NCBI RefSeq assembly: GCF_008711325.1
Contig: NZ_VXDB01000007.1
Coordinates: 124,001 to 188,000 of the forward strand
Direction: 5' to 3'
Origin: Roseibium sediminis
GTDB lineage: Bacteria > Pseudomonadota > Alphaproteobacteria > Rhizobiales > Stappiaceae
Length of the DNA: 64,000 nt
Each line of letters starts with the position of its first letter. Positions within the stretch are counted from its first letter, which is position 1. Of this stretch, positions 52,478 to 61,576 are shown one piece after another. The notes below the pieces were generated by a model. The model was given only the letters and a program-made list of their open reading frames with translations, was not told the DNA's origin and did no database searches. A program made the position numbers and the translations under genes.

Positions 52478-55153
52478 GTGACCCAGTCTCTCGACAGCTT
52501 CAAGTGCAAGAAAACTCTCACCGTCGGTGACAAGACCTATACCTATTTCTCCATTCCGGAAGCTGAGAAGAACGGTCTTGAGGGCGTCTCCAAACTCCCG
52601 TTTTCACTGAAAGTCGTGCTGGAAAACCTGCTGCGTTTTGAAGACGGGCGCACAGTTAAACGCGAAGACATCGTTGCCTGCGCCGAGTGGCTGAAGACAC
52701 GGACCTCAACTCACGAGATCGCCTATCGTCCTGCCCGCGTGTTGATGCAGGACTTCACCGGCGTTCCCGCTGTTGTCGATCTGGCCGCGATGCGCGATGC
52801 AGCCGTGAAACTCGGCGGTGATCCGAAAAAGGTGAACCCGTTGGTTCCTGTCGACCTCGTCATCGACCACTCGGTGATGATCGACTATTTCGGCACGCAG
52901 GACGCGTTCAAGAAGAACGTTGATCTGGAGTACGAGCGCAATCAGGAGCGTTACGAGTTCCTGCGCTGGGGCCAATCGGCTTTTGACAATTTCCGCGCCG
53001 TGCCACCGGGCACAGGCATCTGCCATCAGGTGAACCTCGAATACCTCGCCCAGACAGTGTGGACGAAGGACGAAAACGGCGAAACCGTTGCCTATCCGGA
53101 CACGCTGGTCGGCACCGACAGTCACACCACCATGGTCAACGGCCTTGCGGTTCTGGGCTGGGGCGTGGGCGGCATCGAGGCGGAAGCCGCCATGCTCGGC
53201 CAGCCGATCTCCATGCTGATCCCCGAAGTCATCGGCTTCAAGCTGACGGGCAAACTGAACGAAGGCATTACCGCGACCGACCTTGTGCTGCGCGTTGTTG
53301 AAATGCTGCGCAAGAAGGGTGTTGTTGGAAAGTTCGTCGAGTTCTACGGACCCGGCCTCGACAATCTCAGCCTTGAAGACGCAGCCACCATCGCCAACAT
53401 GGCCCCCGAATATGGCGCGACCTGCGGCTTCTTCCCCGTTGACAGCGACACATTGAAATATCTGCAGGCCACCGGCCGTGACACGGCTCGTGTTGCCCTT
53501 GTCGAAGCCTATGCCAAGGCGCAGGGCATGTACCGCGCAGGTGGCGAGGAACCGGAATTTACCGACACGCTGGAACTCGACATCTCCACCGTCGTTCCGT
53601 CCATTTCCGGCCCCAAGCGCCCGCAAGACCGCATCAATCTGGCCGATGCGGCCACAGGTTTCGCCAAGACCATGGAAACCGAGTTCAAGAAGGCGGGTGA
53701 ACTTGCAAAGCGGGTCTCTGTTGACGGCAAGGACCATGATCTGGGCAATGGCGATGTGGTGATTGCCGCGATTACCTCCTGCACCAACACCTCCAACCCG
53801 TCGGTTCTGATCGGTGCAGGCCTTCTTGCCCGCAACGCGCTGGCCAAGGGCCTGTCCGTCAAGCCGTGGGTCAAAACCTCACTGGCTCCAGGCTCGCAGG
53901 TCGTCACCGATTATCTGAAAAAGGCGGGCGTTCAGGACGATCTCGACGCGCTCGGCTTCACGTTGGCAGGCTATGGCTGCACCACCTGCATCGGCAATTC
54001 CGGTCCGCTCGACCCGGCAATTTCAAAAGCGATCAACGACAACGATCTGATCGCCTGCTCTGTCCTGTCAGGCAACCGGAATTTCGAGGGCCGCGTCAAT
54101 CCGGACGTGCGCGCCAATTACCTCGCCTCTCCGCCGCTGGTCGTCGCCTATGCGCTCGCCGGAAACCTCAACATCAACATTGCCAAGGACGCACTTGGAA
54201 CGGACAGGGATGGCAATCCCGTCTATCTGAAAGACATCTGGCCAACCACTGAAGAAATAACCGGCCTCATCCGTTCCTCCATCACAGAGGAAATGTTCCG
54301 CTCGCGTTATGGCGACGTCTTCAAGGGCGACGAAAAATGGCAACAGATCAAGGTTGAAGGCGGCCTGACCTACAATTGGCCGGTCTCGTCAACTTACGTT
54401 CAGAACCCGCCCTATTTCGAGGGCATGACCATGGAGCCGAAACCGCTCACCGACATTGAAAATGCTGCGGTCATGGGCCTGTTTCTGGACAGCATCACCA
54501 CCGACCACATTTCCCCGGCAGGCAACATCAAGGCCGACAGTCCGGCTGGCACCTATCTTGCCGAACATCAGGTGGCGCAAAAGGACTTCAACTCCTACGG
54601 CGCGCGGCGCGGCAACCATCAGGTCATGATGCGCGGCACCTTCGCCAATATCCGCATCAAAAACCAGATGGTTCCGGGCGTTGAAGGCGGCGTCACCATG
54701 AAGGACGGCGAAAAGAAATGGATCCATGACGCCTGCATGGAGTATCAGGCCGCAGGCACGCCGCTGGTCGTCTTTGCCGGCAAGGAATACGGCACCGGTT
54801 CCTCGCGCGACTGGGCGGCCAAGGGCACGAAGCTTCTGGGCGTGCGTGCCGTCATCGCCCAGTCCTTTGAACGCATCCACCGCTCCAACCTCGTCGGTAT
54901 GGGCGTCATCCCGCTCACCTTCAAGGACGGCGAAAGCTGGCAGTCCCACGGCATCGAGGGCACCGAACGCGTCACCATCAAGGGCATTGCCGACATCCAG
55001 CCGCGCCAGATGATGAATGTCGAGGTCACCTATGCGGACGGTTCAACCAAGGTCATCGAATGCCTCTGCCGCGTCGATACCGAAGACGAACTGGAATACA
55101 TCAAAGCCGGCGGCATCCTGCACTATGTTCTCAGGAACCTCGTGGCCGGGTGA
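52478..55153 (+). CDS. acnA: aconitate hydratase A
   Basis: 891 residues, the length of AcnA/IRP-type aconitases. The start at GTG 52478 has AGGAG at 52464-52468 and gives [20 protein letters not shown]. Core motifs are [39 protein letters not shown], the first Fe-S Cys in [24 protein letters not shown] with two Fe-S ligands near residue 502, and [15 protein letters not shown] with the catalytic Ser near residue 775. It carries out citrate-isocitrate isomerisation in the TCA cycle. The last 36 codons have a degenerate second copy at 57479-57586, beyond the autotransporter. A terminator follows at 55183-55209. Confidence 0.97.
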   Translation: MTQSLDSFKCKKTLTVGDKTYTYFSIPEAEKNGLEGVSKLPFSLKVVLENLLRFEDGRTVKREDIVACAEWLKTRTSTHEIAYRPARVLMQDFTGVPAVVDLAAMRDAAVKLGGDPKKVNPLVPVDLVIDHSVMIDYFGTQDAFKKNVDLEYERNQERYEFLRWGQSAFDNFRAVPPGTGICHQVNLEYLAQTVWTKDENGETVAYPDTLVGTDSHTTMVNGLAVLGWGVGGIEAEAAMLGQPISMLIPEVIGFKLTGKLNEGITATDLVLRVVEMLRKKGVVGKFVEFYGPGLDNLSLEDAATIANMAPEYGATCGFFPVDSDTLKYLQATGRDTARVALVEAYAKAQGMYRAGGEEPEFTDTLELDISTVVPSISGPKRPQDRINLADAATGFAKTMETEFKKAGELAKRVSVDGKDHDLGNGDVVIAAITSCTNTSNPSVLIGAGLLARNALAKGLSVKPWVKTSLAPGSQVVTDYLKKAGVQDDLDALGFTLAGYGCTTCIGNSGPLDPAISKAINDNDLIACSVLSGNRNFEGRVNPDVRANYLASPPLVVAYALAGNLNINIAKDALGTDRDGNPVYLKDIWPTTEEITGLIRSSITEEMFRSRYGDVFKGDEKWQQIKVEGGLTYNWPVSSTYVQNPPYFEGMTMEPKPLTDIENAAVMGLFLDSITTDHISPAGNIKADSPAGTYLAEHQVAQKDFNSYGARRGNHQVMMRGTFANIRIKNQMVPGVEGGVTMKDGEKKWIHDACMEYQAAGTPLVVFAGKEYGTGSSRDWAAKGTKLLGVRAVIAQSFERIHRSNLVGMGVIPLTFKDGESWQSHGIEGTERVTIKGIADIQPRQMMNVEVTYADGSTKVIECLCRVDTEDELEYIKAGGILHYVLRNLVAG

Positions 55154-55182
55154 GGTTTTCTGAAAGTTTCGGAAGAACAAGA

Positions 55183-55209
55183 GCGGGTGCCGAAAGGCGC
55201 CCGTTTTTT
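55183..55209 (+). terminator. terminator of acnA
   Basis: CGGGTGCC / GGCGCCCG stem (one G-T pair) with a GAAA loop and TTTTTT after it; it begins 30 bases past the acnA stop. Confidence 0.85.
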
Positions 55210-55241
55210 GTTCGTTCGGCAAATCACTCGCTCCGCACGCC

Positions 55242-55262
55242 ATTCCCGACTTGATCGGGAAT
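55242..55262. repeat. REP-like hairpin, variant copy after acnA
   Basis: ATTCCCGA / TCGGGAAT with a CTTGA-type loop. It is a diverged relative of the ATCCCCGG hairpins found at 57702-58411, on the other side of the autotransporter gene. Confidence 0.6.
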
Positions 55263-55407
55263 CCCCCGCAATGCTCCCATTTCAGCCCCGAATGCAGACG
55301 CCAAAAAGCGAAAATGCGACCACACGTCCGGGCTTATTGACTCTACGTCAGTTTACGGACCAACCTCCTTCTTACGTAAAGGTCACGCCCACGAAGGGAT
55401 TACGGGC

Positions 55408-57441
55408 ATGGCGGACAAGAAGAACAAAAGTTCAACGGGATGGGGTGGAATGCGTAAAAAGTTGGGAGCAGGTCGTCGGTTCGGGCGACTGCAGAAGGCT
55501 GTCTTGCTGGCCGGAACAGTATTGGCAGCAGCAGGCGGAACCGCGGCACAGGCAGAACAGGCCGTTGGCCGGATCTTTGTGGTCGGGGATAGCCTGAGTG
55601 ACGGCGGCACCTACACACAGGCTGCCATTGCCGCATCCGGAGGGGTATTTCCCTCTACCACGAATTATCGCTTCACCGCCAATGCCGCCGACGGCTCCGC
55701 GCTGACCTATGCGGAATATCTGGCCAAGTCCTTCGGCTTCACCATCTCCAACAACGCCTACTCGGTTCCCGGACTGCCACAGCAAATTCTTGGCGGAACG
55801 AATTATGCCGAAGGCGGTTCACGGGTGGCCGAACTCGGCGCGACCTATAATCCCACCAACGGCATCACCACCACGCCGATCCTGACCCAGATCGACCGGA
55901 TGCTGGCCAGCACCAGCTCGTTTGCAGAAAATGATCTGGTCATGCTCTGGGGCGGGGCAAACGACCTCCTGACCCAGGCAACGCTGGTCAGCGGCGGGAC
56001 GATTACCCCGGACGCAGCAGCAGCAAACATGGCAACCGCAGCCACCCAGCTGAAGGCGGGGATTGATCGCCTGACAGCAGCTGGCGCAAAGAACATCATC
56101 GTGCTGACCATTCCCGATGTGACGGCAACGCCCTATGGCGCCTCGCTTGGTGGCGCCAGCTCTTCCGCAGGCCTGCTGCTGCGCTCCCTGCAGTCAGCCT
56201 TCAACACCACGCTCTCCAGCGGATTGTCATCCAGCCGGGCGATTGTGTTCGATTCCTCCCGCCTTCTCGGGGCAATCATCGCCAACCCGACCGCCTATGG
56301 CTTCAATGCCCCGAACGCGGCGACCGCCAAGGCCTGCACCGGGTCCAGCCTGACCTGCCTTCAAGGCGTCAACACGGTCGGCGATACCAGCCAGTACATC
56401 TTTGCCGACGACATCCACCCAACAGCCACCGCTCACCAGATCCTCTCGCAGGCGCTGATGGGCACGATCACGGCTGCCTATCAAAATGCTGCTATGGCCC
56501 TTTCGACGCAGGCAACCATCCGCCAGCACCGCAGCTTCATGGAAAACCGGCTGAACAGCACTGCGTTCTTCGAGCAAAACAGCGAAGGCGCGCTGGAACG
56601 TCGTCAGGAAGGCTCTTACCGGGTCTATGGAACAACCCGGCTGAGCTACCAAAACTATTCGTCCGATAATCTGGCGCCTGATGTCACCGGTCCGTCCGAA
56701 GAAGTTCAGGCCGGTGTCGATGTCATGCTGACCAACAGCACGCTGGTTGGGGCGTCGGTCGGCTCCGGCGGCAGCCAGAAGGAATTCGATAGCGGCCATG
56801 GCGAGTTCGACAGCTGGACCTTCTCCGGCGCAGTTTATGGCGTCCAGTCTCTGACCGACACGATCTACCTGTCGGTTGCCGGCGGCGCGAACCTGACCGA
56901 TTATCGGGAAATCACCCGCGAGTTCAATCTTGGCCCCCGGGCCGAGAAATTCACCGGCAGCACGGAAGGCTATGGCTATTTCTTCCGGGCTGGCATTGGC
57001 GCGAATGTGCCTGTGACCACCGAAATTTCCGTTCTGCCGTCGCTGGCGTTCACCACGGAACAGCTGACGGTTGAAGGTTATGCGGAAAAGACCGGTGCGG
57101 CGAGCCTTGCCTTTGGCGACACAGACTACACGTCCAATCGCATCAGCGCCGGATTTGGCGTCGCATTCGCGCCAAAGTCGCTGCCGGATTGGTCCTTCCT
57201 CGCCTCGGCGACGCTGGAGCATGACTTCAACACGGATGATCTGGAAATCGGCCTCGGCTCATCGGCCAGCAGCCTTGGCATCTGGGAAGTGGAACGCCCG
57301 ATCCAGACCTGGGGCACACTGGGCCTTTCCGCGTCCCGCACAACCGGCAAGGGCATCCTCTCGCTGGCGGCCAACACCACGATCAACAGCAACGGCTTTG
57401 AAGGCATCGCCGCCGAAGCCTCGTTCAAGCTGCCGTTCTGA
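55408..57441 (+). CDS. GDSL/SGNH esterase autotransporter
   Basis: 677 residues. A long, basic N-terminus precedes the signal helix (LQKAVLLAGTVLAAAGG, cleavage after AQA). The passenger (about 51-360) is an SGNH hydrolase: block I VGDSLSDGG with Ser62, block III WGGANDLL with Asn near 185, and block V DDIHPTATAH with Asp334 and His337. After a linker, residues ~400-677 form the type V autotransporter beta-barrel ending in SFKLPF, the terminal aromatic motif. It should display an esterase at the cell surface, like EstA. Start 55408 or 55450 (MRKKLG). It is flanked by acnA and an acnA 3' remnant. Confidence 0.88.
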   Translation: MADKKNKSSTGWGGMRKKLGAGRRFGRLQKAVLLAGTVLAAAGGTAAQAEQAVGRIFVVGDSLSDGGTYTQAAIAASGGVFPSTTNYRFTANAADGSALTYAEYLAKSFGFTISNNAYSVPGLPQQILGGTNYAEGGSRVAELGATYNPTNGITTTPILTQIDRMLASTSSFAENDLVMLWGGANDLLTQATLVSGGTITPDAAAANMATAATQLKAGIDRLTAAGAKNIIVLTIPDVTATPYGASLGGASSSAGLLLRSLQSAFNTTLSSGLSSSRAIVFDSSRLLGAIIANPTAYGFNAPNAATAKACTGSSLTCLQGVNTVGDTSQYIFADDIHPTATAHQILSQALMGTITAAYQNAAMALSTQATIRQHRSFMENRLNSTAFFEQNSEGALERRQEGSYRVYGTTRLSYQNYSSDNLAPDVTGPSEEVQAGVDVMLTNSTLVGASVGSGGSQKEFDSGHGEFDSWTFSGAVYGVQSLTDTIYLSVAGGANLTDYREITREFNLGPRAEKFTGSTEGYGYFFRAGIGANVPVTTEISVLPSLAFTTEQLTVEGYAEKTGAASLAFGDTDYTSNRISAGFGVAFAPKSLPDWSFLASATLEHDFNTDDLEIGLGSSASSLGIWEVERPIQTWGTLGLSASRTTGKGILSLAANTTINSNGFEGIAAEASFKLPF

Positions 57442-57453
57442 AGAAGTACCCAG

Positions 57454-57478
57454 AAGGGTCGGCTTATCGCCGACCCTT
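57454..57478 (+). terminator. hairpin after the autotransporter gene
   Basis: AAGGGTCGGC / GCCGACCCTT perfect 10-bp stem with TTATC loop, 12 bases past the stop. No T-tract follows. Confidence 0.6.
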
Positions 57479-57586
57479 GCGGACGGCTCGAGCAAAACCA
57501 TCAAATGCCTCTGCCGCACCGATACCGAGGTCGAACTGGAATACATAAAAGCCGGCGGCACACTCCCTGCCCTATCCCAAGCTTAA
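57479..57586 (+). pseudogene. remnant of the acnA 3' end
   Basis: Thirty-six codons read [27 protein letters not shown], then a divergent tail ending in TAA. The functional acnA ends [27 protein letters not shown] at 55035-55114. Over about 80 bases the DNA is clearly homologous and in the same orientation. At GGCGGCA the similarity to acnA stops and similarity to the REP spacer begins. It has no start or catalytic part, so it is a non-functional fragment. Confidence 0.85.
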
Positions 57587-57593
57587 CGTTTTC

Positions 57594-57726
57594 AATAGAC
57601 CCCGGCTCGGGGGCCGGGGTGACTGTATGGGGGAGTGGGAAGGCAGTGCTCCACTTCAATTCCCGGACAAAGCACACCACCAACCACACGCACTGAGCGT
57701 CATCCCCGGCTTGACCGGGGATCCAA
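57594..57726. repeat. REP-like composite unit 1 (hairpins A and B)
   Basis: Hairpin A CCCCGGC-TCGGGG-GCCGGGG (57600-57619) and hairpin B ATCCCCGG-CTTGA-CCGGGGAT (57702-57722) enclose an ~80-base spacer with GGCAGTGCTCCACTTC. The same order and spacer recur at 57808-57939. Confidence 0.85.
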
Positions 57727-57807
57727 TATGCCCGTCCGCATGGCACAAGCGCCTGAATAGACATCCCGGCGGCAAACTCCGTGCCCCACCTCACGCCGAA
57801 CGGTTTC

Positions 57808-57939
57808 AATGGACCCCGGCTCGGAGGCCGGGGTGACGGTATGGGGGAGCGGCAAGGCAGTGCTCCACTTCGTTTCCGGACAAAGCGTACCACCGACCAC
57901 TTGCTCTGCTTGTCATCCCCGGCTTGACCGGGGATCCAT
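57808..57939. repeat. REP-like composite unit 2 (hairpins A and B)
   Basis: Hairpin A at 57814-57833 and hairpin B at 57915-57935 with the same spacer as unit 1. The GIY-YIG start codon lies 20 bases past its right end. Confidence 0.85.
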
Positions 57940-57958
57940 TGCCACTAACAGTGGAATT

Positions 57959-58246
57959 ATGGCGTATTACATTTACATTCTCGCCAGCCGCCAGCGTGGT
58001 ACGCTGTATGTCGGCGTGACCAATGATCTGGCGCGGCGTGTGCACGAGCATCGAGAGAAGCAGGCTGACGGCTTCACTCGACAACATGGCGTAACGAGGC
58101 TTGTTTATTACGAAACATTCGGCAGTCCTGAAGAGGCCATTGCGCGCGAGAAACGTCTGAAACGCTGGAACCGCGCCTGGAAAATACAGGCCATTGAAGC
58201 ATTCAATCCGGACTGGGAAGACCTCTACGAAGACCTGAACAGATAG
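57959..58246 (+). CDS. GIY-YIG nuclease superfamily protein (YhbQ/UPF0213-like)
   Basis: 95 residues. YYIYILASRQRGTLYVGVTNDLARRVHEHRE contains the two short strands (YIYIL, LYVGV) and catalytic Arg of the GIY-YIG domain; VYYETFGSPEEAIAREKRLKRW supplies the conserved Glu and the basic helix. The family is a compact nuclease domain of uncertain cellular role. The gene is enclosed on both sides by REP-like hairpins, reminiscent of REP-associated transposase loci. The start ATG 57959 has no clear ribosome-binding site (GTGGA only). Confidence 0.85.
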   Translation: MAYYIYILASRQRGTLYVGVTNDLARRVHEHREKQADGFTRQHGVTRLVYYETFGSPEEAIAREKRLKRWNRAWKIQAIEAFNPDWEDLYEDLNR

Positions 58247-58283
58247 ATCGTATTTGGGTCGTAAGGTCTCTGGAATTCAATGG

Positions 58284-58304
58284 ATCCCCGACCAAGTCGG
58301 GGAT
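58284..58304. repeat. REP-like hairpin (variant)
   Basis: ATCCCCGAC / GTCGGGGAT perfect 9-bp stem with CAA loop, embedded in AATGGATCCCCG...GGGGATGACAA, 37 bases past the GIY-YIG stop. Opposite orientation to hairpin B upstream of that gene. Confidence 0.8.
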
Positions 58305-58386
58305 GACAATTTGAGTGTACCGAAAGAACGTGCTCGGACACTCGATAGAGCAGGTTTCAGTTAAATTTTTGCGACAAGTTCAAACC

Positions 58387-58530
58387 GTCATCCCCGCCTG
58401 CGAGCGGGGATCCAATATGGCCGTCCGCATGGCACAAGCGCCCGGTCAGTCACCTGTCCCGCGGCAAGCGACCTCCCCCATCCCACGTTCAGCGGTTTCA
58501 ATAGACCCCGGCTCGGGGGCCGGGGTGACC
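58387..58530. repeat. REP-like composite unit 3 (hairpins B and A)
   Basis: Hairpin B variant ATCCCCGC/GCGGGGAT (58390-58411), a spacer with CCGTCCGCATGGCACAAGCG, and hairpin A (58506-58525). The same B-spacer-A order and spacer are found at 57700-57840. Confidence 0.82.
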
Positions 58531-59038
58531 GAAAGAGCGTGTGGCGAGATGTTGCCATTATTCCAAATCGATCAAGAGCCATGGTTCCCACCCCCGCTCC
58601 CCTCCTTATCCTCCACCACACTTTCCTATCCTCCTGAAAACAATCATCTTTCCGCACCACAAATAAACTTATGCGCAGATAGGAATTCAGTCCCATATGA
58701 GGGGCGTGCCTGCTCGCAAGGGCACTTGAAGGACCGACCGTTGAGGCGGGGCAGGACGGGTGGGGCTGGGGAAGAGAGGTAACGAAGCTCTTCTGGCAGG
58801 TCCGCTGGTGCTTATCGCGGGAACCGCAGTCTCGCGTGGCGAGCGCGACCATGAAGGGCATGTTGCGGGGGTTTGGACAAAACCCAAATGTCTGTTCAAT
58901 GGATCGGGTCAGGGTACCATGAGAAATAACCCGGGCAAGGCGTGAAGGCCGAGCCGAAAATTGTTTTTGACACAACGCGCGGGCAACGCCTTCGCGTCTT
59001 GCCACTCCCTTGGCTTTTCAAGGGGCCAAATGTCGTAC

Positions 59039-59061
59039 CGCCGCAGGATTTCCTCGCGGCG
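59039..59061 (-). terminator. hairpin after queF
   Basis: CGCCGC-AGG / CCT-C-GCGGCG stem with an ATTT loop begins 27 bases downstream of the queF stop. No T-tract on the minus strand. Confidence 0.45.
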
Positions 59062-59087
59062 CTACGTGTGTTTGCCCAAAAGAAAAA

Positions 59088-59555
59088 TCACCCGCGCCCG
59101 CGATAAGGCGCAACACCCTGTTCGGGGATCCAGACGCCTTCCGGGGCCGGGCCGGTCTGGTAGAAGACATCGATCGGAATGCCGCCGCGCGGATACCAGT
59201 AACCGCCGATGCGAAACCACTGGGGATCGAGGAGTTCCACCAGCCGCTTGCCGATGGAGACCGTGCAGTCCTCGTGAAAGGCCCCGTGATTGCGGAAAGA
59301 CCCGAGAAACAGCTTCAGCGACTTACTCTCCACCAGAAAGTCGCGCGGAACATAGTCAATCACCAGATGCGCAAAATCCGGCGCACCGGTGATCGGGCAC
59401 AGCGAGGTAAATTCCGGCGCAACGAAGCGCACCATGTAACCGGTTCCGGCCTGCGGGTTCGGCACCTTCTCCAGCACCGCATCTTCCGGGCGCTGCGGCA
59501 ACTCGGTGGATGCGCCCAGCTGGGTCAGGTTCTGATAGATCGATTGATCACTCAC
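59088..59555 (-). CDS. queF: NADPH-dependent preQ0 reductase
   Basis: 155 residues, the short unimodular QueF type. The nucleophilic Cys is in [15 protein letters not shown], and [20 protein letters not shown] is the QueF motif for NADPH and substrate binding. It reduces the nitrile of 7-cyano-7-deazaguanine to preQ1. GTG 59555 with GGGGAG upstream starts 3 bases after the queE stop. Last gene of queC-queD-queE-queF. Confidence 0.96.
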   Translation of the reverse strand: MSDQSIYQNLTQLGASTELPQRPEDAVLEKVPNPQAGTGYMVRFVAPEFTSLCPITGAPDFAHLVIDYVPRDFLVESKSLKLFLGSFRNHGAFHEDCTVSIGKRLVELLDPQWFRIGGYWYPRGGIPIDVFYQTGPAPEGVWIPEQGVAPYRGRG

Positions 59556-59558
59556 GGG

Positions 59559-60302
59559 TCAAACTCCCCTCAAGTTGCCCCAGATCAGCACATGCAGCTG
59601 GGGCAGAATGGTTGCAGAATACCAGCGATCGGACATGGCGCGGTCAATCAGCCAGCGCATGCGGTCCATGATGCCGGAAAGATCGATCGCCGCATCTTCC
59701 GCATCGGGCGGCGGCGGTGTGTGGTTGACCGGCTGCAGATAGACCGGAAGCTGCGGATAGCGGGCAGAAATCTCCCGTGCAAAGGCATAGTCCGCCTCGT
59801 CCATGACAGGAAACTTCAAGGCCGTTCGGGTGGAAGGACCAGCCGCCGCAACGCACGCATCCAGAAGCGCAAGATCGGTCTCCATGGCGCTCGACGGCGG
59901 CTTGGGGCTAAGGGTCAAAACATCCAGCTCGGCAAACCAGTCCTTGACCACGCTACCCTGCGTTTCCAGCGCGAATTCATAGCCCTTCGCCTTGCCAAGC
60001 GCGATCAGGCCCCCGAGCGGCTGAATGGCCGGATTGCCGCCGGACAGGGAGATGGTCAGTGGCACTCCCCTGGACAGCTCTTCAACTTGCGCAAAAATCT
60101 CGGCAGCCGTCATCGGCTTCCAGTCATGGCGATATTCGGTGTCGACGGCATGCAGCGTATCGCACCAGGAGCAGCGGTAGTCGCAGCCGCCCGTGCGAAC
60201 AAAGACGGTCGGCTTGCCGACCAGAGCCCCTTCACCCTGAATGGTCGGCCCAAAGATCTCGCTGATGCGGATTGCACGCTCCAGAACGGAAGAGTCAGCC
60301 AT
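59559..60302 (-). CDS. queE: 7-carboxy-7-deazaguanine synthase (radical SAM)
   Basis: 247 residues. The N-terminal [37 protein letters not shown] includes the CxxxCxxC Fe-S motif; [13 protein letters not shown] is the SAM-binding GGE-like segment (GGNP). It ring-contracts 6-carboxy-tetrahydropterin to CDG. ATG 60302 overlaps the queD end by 8 bases. Confidence 0.95.
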   Translation of the reverse strand: MADSSVLERAIRISEIFGPTIQGEGALVGKPTVFVRTGGCDYRCSWCDTLHAVDTEYRHDWKPMTAAEIFAQVEELSRGVPLTISLSGGNPAIQPLGGLIALGKAKGYEFALETQGSVVKDWFAELDVLTLSPKPPSSAMETDLALLDACVAAAGPSTRTALKFPVMDEADYAFAREISARYPQLPVYLQPVNHTPPPPDAEDAAIDLSGIMDRMRWLIDRAMSDRWYSATILPQLHVLIWGNLRGV

Positions 60303-60669
60303 GGCGGCACCGTCTCGGACGATATTCCGCACAGGTCTTCGGGGTTTCGCGCACACGAACAGCCACAACTTCCGGCCAGCGCGCCTTGCACCAGTCGTGA
60401 AAATGCTTGGCCATGCGCTCTGCGGTCACGCCATCATCGCCGAGAATGTCGTTCAGGTGACGATGGTCCAACGTGTCGTCGATATATGTCTTGAAGGCCC
60501 CAAGCTCGCGGTAGTCCCGCACGAAGCCGACATTGTCGAGCTCTTCGGATGCAAGCTCCACCTCGACAACATAGTTATGACCGTGCAGGCGAGCACATGG
60601 GTGATCTTCGGCAAGGCCAAAGAGCTGATGGGAGGCGGAGAAGTGAAACTCCTTCCAGATCCTAAACAT
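60295..60669 (-). CDS. queD: 6-carboxy-5,6,7,8-tetrahydropterin synthase
   Basis: 124 residues. PTPS-type fold with zinc-ligand histidines in [10 protein letters not shown] and [12 protein letters not shown], catalytic triad region [23 protein letters not shown], and the C-terminal [13 protein letters not shown]. It makes CPH4 from dihydroneopterin triphosphate. ATG 60669 overlaps the queC end by 8 bases; the upstream frame is shadow sequence. Confidence 0.95.
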   Translation of the reverse strand: MFRIWKEFHFSASHQLFGLAEDHPCARLHGHNYVVEVELASEELDNVGFVRDYRELGAFKTYIDDTLDHRHLNDILGDDGVTAERMAKHFHDWCKARWPEVVAVRVRETPKTCAEYRPRRCRHG

Positions 60670-61351
60670 TGCAGGCCGCCTTCCAGAAATCCGGATCCGC
60701 GTATTCGGTCGGGTCGGGCGCACCAGCCAGATGAAAGGCCTCGCGCCGCTCCACGCAGGTACCGCAACGTCCGCAATGGATCTCGCCGCCCTTGTAGCAG
60801 GACCAGCTCCGGGAGTGATCGACACCAAGGCGAGCACTTTCCGCAGCGATGTCTCCCTTGGAGGAGCCAACGAACGGCGTATAGAGCCGAATGTCGTTCA
60901 TGCCCTCCAGCGCATGGCGCTGCATGGTCTCGAAAGCCTCGACAAAGCCGGGGCGGCAATCGGGATAGATGAAGTGATCCCCGCCATGAACCGCAGCGGC
61001 AACTGCATCGGCACCACGAGCCGCCGCAATGCCAAACGCAATCGTCAGCATGATGGCGTTGCGATTGGGAACCACCGTGATCTTCATGGTCTCCTCGGCA
61101 TAATGCCCGTCAGGCACTGCAACATCATCGGTCAGGGCCGATCCTGTCAGCTTGGCGCCAATGCCGGAAATATCGATGAGGATATGTTCAACGCCGAGAC
61201 CGTCAGCGCAGTGTTTTGCGCAGTCCAGTTCCTTCCGGTGGCGTTGGCCATAGTCAAAGGAGAGGAGCGCAAGGAGCTCATTTTCCTTGTGCACCTTGTG
61301 CGCAAGGGTGACGGAATCCATTCCGCCGGAACAGACAACGAGTGTTTTCAA
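60662..61351 (-). CDS. queC: 7-cyano-7-deazaguanine (preQ0) synthase
   Basis: 229 residues. PP-loop motif VVCSGGMDSVTLAHKV at the N-terminus and the zinc site CYKGGEIHCGRCGTCVERREAF near the C-terminus are diagnostic for QueC, which converts CDG to preQ0 with ATP and ammonia. I set the start at TTG 61351, with AAGGG 8 bases upstream; the frame runs on to 61522 with no homology and no better start. First gene of queCDEF, divergent from ccmA. Confidence 0.93.
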   Translation of the reverse strand: MKTLVVCSGGMDSVTLAHKVHKENELLALLSFDYGQRHRKELDCAKHCADGLGVEHILIDISGIGAKLTGSALTDDVAVPDGHYAEETMKITVVPNRNAIMLTIAFGIAAARGADAVAAAVHGGDHFIYPDCRPGFVEAFETMQRHALEGMNDIRLYTPFVGSSKGDIAAESARLGVDHSRSWSCYKGGEIHCGRCGTCVERREAFHLAGAPDPTEYADPDFWKAACNV

Positions 61352-61576
61352 GTTTTTGACCCTTGTTTTCGCTAGAACCGGGTAGGCTGCGACCGGCTTC
61401 CGCAGATGCGGACGGGCCTTTTTAGCGATCAGGGACCAAAATGCAATTGCAAACACTGTCCATGATGAACAGGCAAAGTTGAACGCCCCCCGCATCAAGG
61501 CAGGTGAATAGCCCCTTGCCAATCAAGCGCTTCACGAACTAACAAGGCTGAACCATACAAGTGCCCGGGGGCTGTT

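Larger units (their letters stand above)
57442..57958. other. 517-bp non-coding stretch: hairpin, acnA remnant and REP-like array
   Basis: It contains a hairpin (57454-57478), the acnA 3' remnant (57479-57586) and four REP-like hairpins in two near-duplicate units (57594-57726 and 57808-57939). ORFs running through it are produced by the repeats and are not genes. Confidence 0.7.
58247..59087. other. 841-bp non-coding stretch: REP-like hairpins and an unexplained GC-rich segment
   Basis: Hairpins at 58284-58304, 58390-58411 and 58506-58525 belong to the REP-like family. From about 58690 to 58930 several small hairpins occur: GTGCC/GGCAC at 58708-58727, GAAGAG/CTCTTC near 58773-58795, GGGTTT/AAACCC at 58875-58891. 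A minus-strand ORF (58388-59005) crosses the repeats and has no recognisable features, so I do not call it. Confidence 0.5.

Noticed and set aside
57594-58530. CRISPR array formed by the regular hairpin repeats.
   Set aside because: Repeats are palindromic, differ in length and type, their spacers are themselves repeated, and no cas gene is present.
58388-59005. 205-codon minus-strand ORF.
   Set aside because: It runs through REP-like hairpins, has no domain and atypical composition, and ends inside repeat sequence.
61349-61385. Possible preQ1-I riboswitch before queC (GGTTCTAG and an A-rich stretch followed by CTTG).
   Set aside because: The conserved CCC segment and a convincing P1/P2 pseudoknot cannot be formed; only isolated pieces resemble the consensus.
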